IMG/VR virus record: IMGVR_UViG_3300046000_003437 | Location: 1-21,591 of that record | Source: a virus | Strand: one strand, 5' to 3' | Length of the DNA: 21,591 nucleotides | In this document: one piece after another, positions 8,201-15,847 of the stretch | Position numbering within the stretch: the first letter of the stretch is position 1 | Layout of the letters: each line of letters opens with the position of its first letter | Notes under the pieces: generated by a model | Seen by the model: the letters and a program-made list of their open reading frames with translations, nothing else | Database searches by the model: none | Told to the model about the DNA's origin: nothing | Program-made: the position numbers and the translations under genes

Positions 8201-10913
8201 CTAAAATTCTGCTTCCGCCTTTAATAAAAGCGGCGCAATATCCGAAAGCAGAAGAAGATCCGTTATGTGATTTTCCAATTTTAAATACTTCTGTTGCTGC
8301 GTAAGTATTCCAAGTGGCGCTTGGAGTAAATGAATTACTAATTTGTGATCCATTTGAAAGAACAATGATAACGTCTCCGTTAGAGGCTCCTGTAAATACT
8401 GCGTGGCTCCATAAGTCATTCAATGAAGATATTGCAGATCCAGTAATTAAAGCTCCAGCAGAACTTAATCTTACCGCTCTAATTTCTGAAGTGGCAGTAG
8501 CTATTGAAGAATTATTAACCGTCACTTCGCTTGTTGTGCCAATTCCATAAGAAACAACTCCAGTCCAAGTTCCTACTGAGTCAATAATTTGACCATATGT
8601 TGCTGCTCCAACTGTATCTATATCTATTTCTAAGCTAGAGAATACGCCAGATATATTACTGAATGTTAAAGAATCCCATCTTGGATTTCCAGAAGCGATT
8701 GTATTAGCTGGAAATTGATAAGGAATTCCACTTAAAACCGTTTGTCCTTGAGTTGGCGATCCCGATATTCTTTCTTCGATTGCGTGAACGTCAACGATTG
8801 CAGACTTCAATAAGAATTCTCCTGTAACAGTAATTACAGAACCATATCCAGCATTATTATAGCCAGATATATTAAGCTTCTTCACTTGAGTTTGGCGTCT
8901 TGCTCTAATTTGTTCAAGCGTACCTGTGAATCCTCCATCTGCACCTGTCAAAGCGTTCAAGTCTGAAACAGCGTAATTTCCAGATGGAATGTGAACATAG
9001 ATTCCAGAATCCAAACCGTCTTTAAACTCGCCATCAACTTTGATTGTCGAAGCATTAGCATCAACCTCCAAGATACGCCCGAATGTTCTCGCAACGTTTC
9101 TAATCTCGTCGCTTACGGTGAACAAGTCGCCGGGCTGAAGATAAGCCGCTTCCAAGCCTCCAACAAAGCTAACCGTATCAACCTCAAATATAGAGGTGCT
9201 AATGACGTATCTGCCAATTCTCTTTGCTTCTGATCTAGAAGTGCAACCAGCGGCGTTGATTTTAAATGGATTTAAACCATATTTTCTGATACCATCAGTA
9301 TCTTCAATGTATTCGATTTTTGTTTTGTAAGAATCGTATCTATCGTTATAAGTCACTTCAACAGAAGTGTAACGCATATTTCTTGCTGTTTCTGTATAGT
9401 TAAATACTCCGTCCTTAACAGACGAGTTGCTGAAATTCATTAACTGTTCTTTTGGTCTATCAACAAAGAATGAGAATCCTTCTGTGTTCCAAAATACAAT
9501 CCCTTTAAAGATTGCGGCAATATCTTTTAGAATATTATAAGCTTGATCTTTGTTATAGAAGATGATATTACAAGTATATCTCGGTTCCAATCCACCTTGA
9601 CCATCTGGCACACCTTTAAATCTTCCATCATCATCAACAGCATCGCAGTAACGACCAATATCGTAAAGGTTCCACTTATCAACAGAAGACGAATCAATAT
9701 AATTACCTAAACCATAATTAGGATCAGTAATGATGTCATATAAAACCCAAGCAGGATTATCTGTCCAACCAATCTTAAATGTTCCGTCCCAATTACCATA
9801 GTAAATTTTATTGCTATCGTAGAAATTAGAATCACAAAACTGACTTAATTTAGAATCAGCGTCATTAATCATGCAGAATTTTCCGCCGCCAGTGTCTTCC
9901 GATAATTCTCTTAACGTTCTCGTTCCACTGAAATTTTGATCGCTATGTAAATAATAAAAGTTAATGCAGTTTTCTCTTGCGTGAGATAATAAAGTATCAT
10001 ACGTTTCAGGAGACATTACTTCTGGAACTGTTCCAGAAAAATAAACTACTTTTCTTACTGTATTTGTCCAAAGATGTTTTGTAACATTAGCTTCAGAAGC
10101 TTTTCCTACTTGATCGCTAATACTGAACTGACTCTTTCTTAAAAAGAAATTTGCGATAACGGTTTCCGCAATATTTTCGCTAGCAACTGTAATTTTTTTA
10201 GAAAAATCTAAAGCATCATAAAGCTTCTTATATAAATTGGTTTGATTAGCTCCTGTAGAATCTGGTGTTTCAACTTCTGTAAAGGTTTCGTCTCCGCCAT
10301 AAGCTCCAAAATATGATACCGAATCTCCTGTTGATTCGTTGATTACATAAGAACCACTCGCTTTTGTTTCCCAAATAGAAAATCTTACATACTTGTAGCC
10401 AGAAATGATTTTTGCGATCATATCTTTCAAGTTTCTACTTAAAAGAGAACGTGTAGCAAAATCCATATTTTGATCTACCATAAAGATAACATCTAAATCA
10501 TTTGGATTTCCATCATAATCTGGATTAGCGTAAACATAACGACGGTCCAAACCGTTACCGCCTAAAGGATAGTAATTAGAAGGAATCTTTACTTTCTTCA
10601 TCTTTACATCATATTCTCTTTTAGGAGGACTAGAGAACGTTCTTGAATCAAATTTTAATCCAGCGTGAGCTGTCATTGGATACGAGAAACTTCTATCGAC
10701 AATCTCAATAACTGACTCTACGCTAAGATCTCTTTTAACTAGTGGGGAAATAGTTTCTGGCGTTATCTTCTCGATAGTTAAATATCTATCTCTGCCATTA
10801 AACGAATCAGGCAATACAATTTCTTCATTATCAGCAGCTATAGATACTGATACTGGATCAACTGGTCCATTTGCTCCGCCTTGATTATTAGGTTCGTTTG
10901 GGTCGTCTGACAT
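5238..10913 (-). CDS. gpJ-like tail-tip hub/host-specificity protein, C-terminal main part (1891 aa)
   Basis: This is the central tail-tip protein, expected to close the tail tube and contact the receptor. After an acidic N-terminus (1-30), residues about 41-115 match lambda gpJ up to KKVKIPSNYYP. Gene J then resumes at 370 (YYGNWDGTFKIGWTDNPAWV) and continues to about 630, including DKWNLYDIGRYCD and GCTSRSEAKRIGRYV. Between them sits a vWA-like domain (about 138-352). Residues 731-1000 are beta-rich with an aromatic module (950-998). Fibronectin-III-like segments follow (1162-1262 and later), then a YVNYYEDL...HYSQYGLNEGR module (1544-1587), an NWTALGA-type module (1754-1799) and a terminal beta domain. 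The start of gpJ is missing here and is encoded at 11510-12403. There is no clear ribosome-binding site; the leader carries TATAATAA. Confidence 0.93.
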   Translation of the reverse strand: MSDDPNEPNNQGGANGPVDPVSVSIAADNEEIVLPDSFNGRDRYLTIEKITPETISPLVKRDLSVESVIEIVDRSFSYPMTAHAGLKFDSRTFSSPPKREYDVKMKKVKIPSNYYPLGGNGLDRRYVYANPDYDGNPNDLDVIFMVDQNMDFATRSLLSRNLKDMIAKIISGYKYVRFSIWETKASGSYVINESTGDSVSYFGAYGGDETFTEVETPDSTGANQTNLYKKLYDALDFSKKITVASENIAETVIANFFLRKSQFSISDQVGKASEANVTKHLWTNTVRKVVYFSGTVPEVMSPETYDTLLSHARENCINFYYLHSDQNFSGTRTLRELSEDTGGGKFCMINDADSKLSQFCDSNFYDSNKIYYGNWDGTFKIGWTDNPAWVLYDIITDPNYGLGNYIDSSSVDKWNLYDIGRYCDAVDDDGRFKGVPDGQGGLEPRYTCNIIFYNKDQAYNILKDIAAIFKGIVFWNTEGFSFFVDRPKEQLMNFSNSSVKDGVFNYTETARNMRYTSVEVTYNDRYDSYKTKIEYIEDTDGIRKYGLNPFKINAAGCTSRSEAKRIGRYVISTSIFEVDTVSFVGGLEAAYLQPGDLFTVSDEIRNVARTFGRILEVDANASTIKVDGEFKDGLDSGIYVHIPSGNYAVSDLNALTGADGGFTGTLEQIRARRQTQVKKLNISGYNNAGYGSVITVTGEFLLKSAIVDVHAIEERISGSPTQGQTVLSGIPYQFPANTIASGNPRWDSLTFSNISGVFSSLEIDIDTVGAATYGQIIDSVGTWTGVVSYGIGTTSEVTVNNSSIATATSEIRAVRLSSAGALITGSAISSLNDLWSHAVFTGASNGDVIIVLSNGSQISNSFTPSATWNTYAATEVFKIGKSHNGSSSAFGYCAAFIKGGSRILERASKTLSDIGSIKFIYRDLLAMSKLQPYYTIVQADIGNQQQSSFSAWKTGTNYKRGVYVQVDSKPYYAKVDHVSSASFTDDYLSATPTFSKWSLGSNLGYSTVGFPKDFFGKNKVLVSTALTTAHVVDAFNSIGIEMYEGPGALGQTDLRNLAEIDGIGYSGLIYGTGYPIGFYNLDLSTSPQNLNSLEPGGLYVLSGSGVEPKFYKTIATKEEEANLYGIVGLEYHPNKEDYVEREIDDTSSTIYVKSPYDIILKPEEPTNLLYNGIHGGTGISLSWTASTTDVADFTGYKIYVSRPDYSTTHDSALTEFYFVPKTALNTGIPINDIYGQYDIDVYTQGKAPYKFLSRSAASKTFHVLPNSTLVVNNNGSHAVDRVLVTGMKVDTADVKSLSYNVIWYPREDDPAEPEELVGYGQGNFTSSDVTFRWKYIDPTGGVISTVEKMRNNPFMSFPPNVKVEVLDKGDNVLETVENYQGLSYRIDQDANKRLTSRETVDYKNVAPTRNLSLRVTVKGVNNLDSYGKYKSFNVLPEYTNIQVIDSFQDSPYYVLSGFFGNVDGVKLAVWNSGYDNVITGSGIRGADSLLMRSETGEIAYENIVEAFKSADGFNGVAEGSVRNVNARPVGDGITVNYRGSDPDYTAYVNYYEDLAKYYDNNVNKSTSKEVWGQEHYSQYGLNEGRELFKLNDGTFGDADLTQVPNNKVGFSGLHITVFPEAVSYNELVFNCYSPTSNKDVYKVDIYSGDTVGFTPDTTDFKNLHKEQGLNETRAYSNTIRLSSSTIERKKWYYFRFQPYDDFGKGQMSPVVSGYLEDRSDKAPISKPVDFRLNGGAGQNDEILATQMAQASNKNLKFKIVTFGTDVNWTALGATTVLIGAEFKYSGAAHSGTGGTVKRVEEVVALTEKETESLLSMKAQTKSTVTVPEDIEEGSSYNMMNNGKEDIYIKTSSAAGSAGGKTITILKPGERTEIMRIGDEWVDSRGDNLYLD
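9858..10502 (-). other. von Willebrand A-like domain inserted in the gpJ-like hub
   Basis: These are residues about 138-352 of the hub protein. The run DLDVIFMVDQNMDF gives a first strand followed by a DxNxD variant (D147, N149, D151) of the DxSxS metal site. RKVVYFSGTVPE resembles the central strand normally ending in TDGxP, and ENCINFYYLHSD...LRELSEDTGGGKF matches the typical final strand and TGG turn of vWA domains. The third-loop Asp is not conserved, so metal binding may be lost. Such domains mediate protein or matrix adhesion. The domain call is by eye. Confidence 0.6.
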
Positions 10914-10926
10914 AAATTATTATATT

Positions 10927-11499
10927 TTATTGCGCTGTTATTGCAAATGTTCTAATGTTATTTGTTGCGTTTCCACCAGTGGCGGTTAAAACCACCATAG
11001 CGTTGTCTGGCGAAGTTGCGTTTACATAAATAGAATGACTTCCAACTGCCAGTTTAGATGTAATTTCTGCTGGAATTGTGAAACTAAATACACCATTTGA
11101 CTGTACCTGAGCCGCTGTAGCTTCTACTTGGTAAGCTGGATATGTCGAAGTTGTTCTAGATACATCTATTTGTGCCACTATTTTAATAGCTGGTGTTATT
11201 GTGTTATTGGTTCCGTCCGATAGTAAATATGTCGCAGTACCGCTAATTGTTATTGCCTCACCTTTTACATAGCTTGCGCTAGCTGTACCTGAGCTGTTGT
11301 ATAAAGCGTTAAATATTTTAGATGTTCCAGCGCCAGTTCCAATTGAACTAGCGGTATAATTTAATCTAACTACTGCTTTAGGAGTGTAATCGACCATCTT
11401 GCGTTTAGTTAAAAAATTTATCAACGACAATACGCTAGAATAATTTCTAGGTTTAATTTTTAACGCTTTATCTTCTTGGGATGTTCTTATGATAGGCAT
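10927..11499 (-). CDS. Small beta-rich (Ig-like) tail-tip-associated protein
   Basis: This protein lies between the two parts of gpJ. Three starts are possible: 11538 (overlaps the upstream gene by 29 nt, 203 aa), 11499 (10 nt after the upstream stop, 190 aa) and 11397 (156 aa, MVDYTPKAVVRLNYTA). I give 11499 because other spacers in this unit are very short, but 11397 removes a basic N-terminal stretch and gives a cleaner structural protein. The last ~155 residues are Thr/Ser/Ala-rich with alternating strands (EAITISGTATYLLSDG, GVFSFTIPAEITSKL, GSHSIYVNATSPDNAMVVL), like one or two Ig-like beta sandwiches. It could be a tail-tip accessory or an adhesin-like subunit. No catalytic motif is visible. 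Confidence 0.7.
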   Translation of the reverse strand: MPIIRTSQEDKALKIKPRNYSSVLSLINFLTKRKMVDYTPKAVVRLNYTASSIGTGAGTSKIFNALYNSSGTASASYVKGEAITISGTATYLLSDGTNNTITPAIKIVAQIDVSRTTSTYPAYQVEATAAQVQSNGVFSFTIPAEITSKLAVGSHSIYVNATSPDNAMVVLTATGGNATNNIRTFAITAQ

Positions 11500-11509
11500 T
11501 GGTATAATC

Positions 11510-12403
11510 TTAATCAGCCGAGATATTTTCCGCAGCATTGTTAAAAGTTTTGGTTTCGCTAGTTGGAGTAGTTGATGCGTTCATCGCCACAGTTACTCCG
11601 TTGTTTCTATTTGCCAAAGGACTAGAAGAGTTTGTTGTAACGGTAGAAGTTGAAGGTGCTTGAGTATAACTTGTGCTTCCATTTCCAATCATATAAGCCC
11701 AAGGGCTTTGAACTAATCCTGAAATTGGAATTCGTTTTGAAGAATAAACAGAGCTTCCTTCTACTCCCCATTTAAAGATCAAATCTAAACTTGATGATTT
11801 ACTCATACCCATTTCTCCAGCTAGCCCTGCTCCTTTTCCTTGGTCAACTGTATCCATCAAAGACTCTACAATTAAACTTACTTTTAGTTTTTTAACGTCT
11901 CTGTTTTTAATTTTATGAATAAATAAATAAGGTTCTTGAGTTTGACTTGGCCAACCTTCTGAATTTATAGCCCATTTTGTAAAGTTTCTTGCTTCTCCTC
12001 CGTTTGGATTCGCTCTTATATCTTGTTCAGTAGTTATTGGTCCAAGTAATTTAAAATTAACTGGTTTTGCGATATGAACATTTTTAAAATTAACCAATGG
12101 TTTTTGATTTTCGGTGCCAAAATTAATCTCCATCATTACATTTCTGTAATTGTATTCGCCTTTATAATTCATTACGGCATTTCCGTTAAGATATATACCT
12201 TTCAACATATCCAAGCCATAAACCTTTTTACCAAACTGATCAACTAGCCCATAAATTGGCCCTTCACAAATCAAATCTACACATTCGTATATAGAAATTG
12301 ATTTTTTTAAGTTTTGATTAGAAGGAGGTGGGACAAGAGCAGGTACAGGAGGTTTACTGCCTCCAGCTCCTTTTATAAATCTTAATGGATTTAATATTTT
12401 CAT
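11510..12403 (-). CDS. gpJ-like tail-tip hub protein, N-terminal part
   Basis: This 297-aa protein matches the beginning of lambda-type gpJ. A basic, Pro-rich start (1-35) is followed by SISIYECVDLICEGPIYGLVD, equivalent to the SVIDAISEGPIEG motif. GIYLNGNAVMNYKGEYNYRNV matches the VLLNSTPVLDTEG strand region, and DVKKLKVSLIVESL corresponds to NIDRLRFTFGVQAL. SLDLIFKWGVEG...KRIPISG matches the strands just before gpJ's PRPFNIRMRRMTPDS segment, which here sits in the 10913 gene. Beyond about residue 238 it is a low-complexity Ser/Thr/Asn tail. The gene starts 2 nt beyond the upstream stop. A divided hub implies the two products assemble together in the virion. Confidence 0.8.
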   Translation of the reverse strand: MKILNPLRFIKGAGGSKPPVPALVPPPSNQNLKKSISIYECVDLICEGPIYGLVDQFGKKVYGLDMLKGIYLNGNAVMNYKGEYNYRNVMMEINFGTENQKPLVNFKNVHIAKPVNFKLLGPITTEQDIRANPNGGEARNFTKWAINSEGWPSQTQEPYLFIHKIKNRDVKKLKVSLIVESLMDTVDQGKGAGLAGEMGMSKSSSLDLIFKWGVEGSSVYSSKRIPISGLVQSPWAYMIGNGSTSYTQAPSTSTVTTNSSSPLANRNNGVTVAMNASTTPTSETKTFNNAAENISAD

Positions 12404-12404
12404 C

Positions 12405-15400
12405 TTATTTCTCTTGTTTTATAGCTGGATCATTATAAGATAACGTTGGATCTATTGCTCCTCTTGCAGATGTATTTGCAAGTGTTTCGTTAAATGTTAT
12501 AGAAATTTTTACTGGCGCTGATTTTAATTCCAAAGCTCCTATTTTTGCAGAGCATTGCCATTGAGAATTATATACAGAAAGTCCTGATTTTGAAGCTTGT
12601 GGTCTTTGAGATACAAACCGAACCAACCGATTAGAAGTAGCGGAAGTTTGTTGCGCGTAACTTAATAAATCTTCAAAAACAAAACCATCAGATCCAGTTA
12701 GAGCGCCTGCTGTTTTAAAGAATACGGTGCCAACCGAAGAAGATGGAGCGCCAATAGCTGTCCAATTTGTTGTACCAGAAGTAATAATCTTGTATTTTCT
12801 TCCGACTTTCATAGCTGACGCTGCAATGGGTAGAGCCTTACTTCTAAACTTCGTTGATTTAGAAACATTCAAATCATTTAAAACAGAATAAAACAATTTA
12901 TCCTTTGCAATTAATGCGTAAGAAGAATAAGATCCGCCGTCCAATTTTGATTTGCTATACAAACTAATACCATCCGAACCAATACCGTCTTGAAATCTTG
13001 CGTACAAGCGGTGATAACCAAGAGTAAGAGTAATTTCTTGAGTTGTCGAATTTAAATCAGTTATTGCTGGAGGCGGAACTAACTGCATACCAAATCCATG
13101 ATTTCCGTAAAAAGAACTTGCTAGCTGACCATCAATATAAAGATCGGCAGCGTCATCTGAGTCTATTTTAAATGAATATTTATTGACTGGATATATTTTC
13201 CCATTTCCTAAAGAAGATGGAACAGTTGCATTTTTAGTAAATGTCATTCCCAATTCTGGCATTATGGCCGCTCCTCCAACTCCAGTTAATCCTAATTCAG
13301 CCCATTGTCCAGTATCTCCTATCTTTATGATTTCGTAAGTAATTCCTTGTTGAGCATCATAAGAATTGATAACTTTTGTTTTGTCTATCTCTACATACAA
13401 GTAGCCGTAAAATTCCATTGCGTAATTATCTAAAGAATTTCTATCAAGAGTTGAACTTGTTATCGTTCTTAGGTTAGTCATGTTTAATTCTTGATTATAA
13501 ACGCCTTGAACAGTATATGCTGGGAAATTATCAATTAGCGAATCAAAATCCGTTTTATTTGCTGGAGAAGTGGTTGGCCCTGCGACCTCTAACCAAGCAG
13601 AAGCCCAATCGCCCCCTAAAGCTGCTAAATTTGGGATAACTCCAGTATTAGTTTTTAGTGCTTTGAACGTTGACTGAAGAGTTGGTGGTGTTATTTCTGC
13701 CCAAAAAGAAGTGTTAACCGCATTATCTACTATTGGAAACGGTTGAGCCTCTCTTAAAGCGTTTGCTGTTGTGGCAACTGTGTAAGTTTCTGTTGAAATT
13801 GCGCCAGTTATCACGAACTTAAATGTATCTGTTGTTACTTCTGTAATCGTTCTTGTTCCACTTGGATAAACTGTTCCAGTTAAGCCTTCAATAATAACAA
13901 CGTTGCCTACGCTTAATCCGTGAGATGAGCTTGTTACTGTTACAGTAGCTAAATTTCTTGATGCGGCGGTGATTTTTTTAGGAGAATATCCTGATTGAGT
14001 CGCTACAAAATAACGTGTTAAAATAGCTTTTGGATAATTTGTTACCGTATATGTTTCTGTAGAGGTTCCGCTAACTAAATCATAAGTAAATGTATTTGAC
14101 GTTGCAGTTGTTTTTATTGTTTTTAATCCGTTAGCGTTTGTAGTTCCAGTTAACCCAGATATATCTACAACGTTTCCAACAGTAAAACCATGATCTGTTT
14201 TCGTTGTAATCGTGACGGTTAAAGTTGATCTCGCCGCCGCTGTTATATCACTGGTTTGAAGATATTTTGTAATTTCTTTTCGTACAAATTTATAAGAAGA
14301 GTCGAATGTTGGAAAATTTAAATTAGCGAATTCTGTTGGACCCCATGTTACTAAAGTGTTCGTCGGATATTGTACAAAATAATTAGCAGCAGTGTTTATT
14401 GAGTTTGTCGATTTAGTTTTTAGTTCAAATTTGTTTGGATCATATGATCTATAAGCTAAACCATTTTGAAACGAGAACGCAGTTTCTATTGCGACAGCTC
14501 CTTTCTTTGTTGCCGACAACTCTTTCCAATCGTAAACAATATCAGGATTATATGTAGATAAATCAGGATTAGATACAGTTTCTCCGTTTGTTGTGACTAC
14601 AACTTCAACTGGATCTGTAGCAACTTTTCCCGCTGAACTTGTAATAACATTTATATAAGAATTTAATATATTGATGTTTGAGAAAGTTTCGCTTTCAGAA
14701 TCATTTGCTGATTGATTAGTAGAGAATCCATCCGCATTTAATCCGTAAGGAGATGGAGCTTCATCTTCTGAAATTAATTCGATATAATCATTGATTGGTT
14801 TATCAGCAGGAGTCATTAACTGTTTAATATCTGTGGCTAATGGATAGTGGTTTGTGGCTGCACTAATTTGAGATGAGCCTATTAACAATCTTCCGTATCC
14901 AACAGGAACAGCTTGTCCTTGTGATACGTTGCTAGGCTTGTTACCGAAAAGATAAGATTTGCCGCCAGCAGCTACTTCTTGATTAAAGTCTGGTTTGGGC
15001 TGAGGGAATAAAAGAGACATAGCTCCTTGAATGGCTAAACTAACGCCTACACTGGCCACAACAGATCCTAAAGCGGTCAACGACCCAACCGCAGCTCCAG
15101 CTGTAGCTGCCGCACTTCCAGCTGTTACGGATAATCCCATTGCCCCAGCTAAAGCAGGAGCAGCAGCGCCAGCAGTTATAGCTACAAGGGCTACGCCAGC
15201 GGCTAACATCAATATACCTCCTGAATTACCTCCAGCTCCCCAAACAACAGGAACGATGTGCATTTCTTTTGGAGCTTTTTGAACATCTAACTCTTTAGGA
15301 TTGCTTAATACTTCATCGTCTATAACAATTCTATATAATACTCCTTTGATAGCTAATTTTTTAACAGTATTAGCGAAAGTTTTTTTATTAGCATTAATAG

Positions 15401-15491
15401 CCGAAAATACTTCTTTTGGAGAACTAATGTTTAATTTAAAACATTCTCCAAATAAATTACGCAACTCTCCATGTAAATATACGTTAGTCAT
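12405..15491 (-). CDS. gpI-like tail assembly protein, greatly enlarged (1028 aa)
   Basis: Residues 1-82 form a beta-grasp-like domain (VYLHGELRNLFG...) as in lambda gpI. A Gly/Ala-rich hydrophobic stretch (about 90-162) follows, then LFGNKPSNVSQGQAVPVGYGRLLIGS (181-206), matching the conserved gpI motif NTTAQGNPVPVLYGR. Lambda gpI ends near there; this protein continues for 800 residues. The extension has two tandem beta repeats (416-484 and 507-573), a PA14-like domain (about 688-850) with a short module nested in it (718-756), and a second copy of that module (897-940, YKIITSGTTNWTAIGA). The extension is probably exposed and may bind glycans. It starts with an 8-nt overlap with the JAMM gene and ends 1 nt before the next gene. 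Confidence 0.85.
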   Translation of the reverse strand: MTNVYLHGELRNLFGECFKLNISSPKEVFSAINANKKTFANTVKKLAIKGVLYRIVIDDEVLSNPKELDVQKAPKEMHIVPVVWGAGGNSGGILMLAAGVALVAITAGAAAPALAGAMGLSVTAGSAAATAGAAVGSLTALGSVVASVGVSLAIQGAMSLLFPQPKPDFNQEVAAGGKSYLFGNKPSNVSQGQAVPVGYGRLLIGSSQISAATNHYPLATDIKQLMTPADKPINDYIELISEDEAPSPYGLNADGFSTNQSANDSESETFSNINILNSYINVITSSAGKVATDPVEVVVTTNGETVSNPDLSTYNPDIVYDWKELSATKKGAVAIETAFSFQNGLAYRSYDPNKFELKTKSTNSINTAANYFVQYPTNTLVTWGPTEFANLNFPTFDSSYKFVRKEITKYLQTSDITAAARSTLTVTITTKTDHGFTVGNVVDISGLTGTTNANGLKTIKTTATSNTFTYDLVSGTSTETYTVTNYPKAILTRYFVATQSGYSPKKITAASRNLATVTVTSSSHGLSVGNVVIIEGLTGTVYPSGTRTITEVTTDTFKFVITGAISTETYTVATTANALREAQPFPIVDNAVNTSFWAEITPPTLQSTFKALKTNTGVIPNLAALGGDWASAWLEVAGPTTSPANKTDFDSLIDNFPAYTVQGVYNQELNMTNLRTITSSTLDRNSLDNYAMEFYGYLYVEIDKTKVINSYDAQQGITYEIIKIGDTGQWAELGLTGVGGAAIMPELGMTFTKNATVPSSLGNGKIYPVNKYSFKIDSDDAADLYIDGQLASSFYGNHGFGMQLVPPPAITDLNSTTQEITLTLGYHRLYARFQDGIGSDGISLYSKSKLDGGSYSSYALIAKDKLFYSVLNDLNVSKSTKFRSKALPIAASAMKVGRKYKIITSGTTNWTAIGAPSSSVGTVFFKTAGALTGSDGFVFEDLLSYAQQTSATSNRLVRFVSQRPQASKSGLSVYNSQWQCSAKIGALELKSAPVKISITFNETLANTSARGAIDPTLSYNDPAIKQEK
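12942..13430 (-). other. PA14-like domain in the gpI-like protein, with a nested module
   Basis: Residues about 688-850. The strands EFYGYLYVEI, YSFKIDSDDAADLYIDGQ and GYHRLYARFQDGIGSDGISL follow the PA14 pattern and closely match the gpL-like protein of this window (DPDDAAELFIDGD, GYHRVLIRWYNQGGGGALTI). Between the first two strands lies an extra ~60-residue segment with an ITYEIIKIGDTGQWAELG motif. Confidence 0.6.
13773..14246 (-). repeat. Two tandem ~70-aa beta repeats within the gpI-like gene
   Basis: Residues 416-484 and 507-573 of the gpI-like protein are diverged copies. Both begin ITAA(A/S)R, continue HGFTVGNVVDISGLTGT / HGLSVGNVVIIEGLTGT, and end STETYTV. They are separated by about 22 residues. 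The pattern (HGxSVGxxVxIxGLTG...TFxF) is a common phage structural-protein repeat sometimes labelled FCCH-like. Only protein-level repetition is obvious. Confidence 0.75.
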
Positions 15492-15846
15492 AGTATTTTT
15501 TGAGTATCTCTATATACTCTTTGTTTACATGAGGAACCTTTGGAATGATAAGATTAAATTTTTCTGTTTGTTTGCTATAAATTAAATAAGGAATACATGA
15601 ATTTTCGCAATTAAATCGGTCAAACTTTGATTCTTCTTCTTCTGTCTTTGGATGAGTATGGTAAATCGCAGCAAGCTTTCCGCTTTTGATTTGCTTGATA
15701 ACTTCTAAAGGATGAATCTCAAATACGTCGTTTTCGTACACAGCGATATTTTTTGCTGGTTCAGTTTTGATTTCTCCGTTTTCAATACGCACGAAACCGC
15801 AAACCTCAACACTTGATGTAGCTGCGTGATCAATAATAGATTTCAT
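15484..15846 (-). CDS. JAMM/MPN-type metallopeptidase, gpK N-terminal-domain-like tail-tip protein
   Basis: This is a 120-aa Prok-JAB family protein. The complete JAMM zinc site is visible: E14 (SSVEVCGF), H63 and H65 (IYHTHP), S73 and D76, with the canonical HxH-x7-S-x2-D spacing. ATG 15846 follows the gpL stop (15848-15850) by 1 nt and gives the normal domain start. An upstream ATG at 15918 is in frame but would overlap gpL by 71 nt and add non-homologous residues. Lambda gpK joins this domain to a C-terminal NlpC/P60 peptidoglycan hydrolase; here only the JAMM half is present. Its position between gpL-like and gpI-like genes agrees with the L-K-I-J order. It may process a tail-tip partner such as the beta-grasp domain of gpI (inference). 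Confidence 0.88.
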   Translation of the reverse strand: MKSIIDHAATSSVEVCGFVRIENGEIKTEPAKNIAVYENDVFEIHPLEVIKQIKSGKLAAIYHTHPKTEEEESKFDRFNCENSCIPYLIYSKQTEKFNLIIPKVPHVNKEYIEILKKYYD

Positions 15847-15847
15847 G

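Noticed and set aside
5768-9233. Several 60-80 aa ORFs on either strand within the gpJ-like gene
   Set aside because: All lie within a well-supported 1891-aa gene in other frames and show no protein-like composition or start signals.
15031-15282. 83-aa Ala/Pro-rich plus-strand ORF
   Set aside because: It is the antisense reading of the Gly/Ala-rich segment of the gpI-like protein and has no ribosome-binding site.
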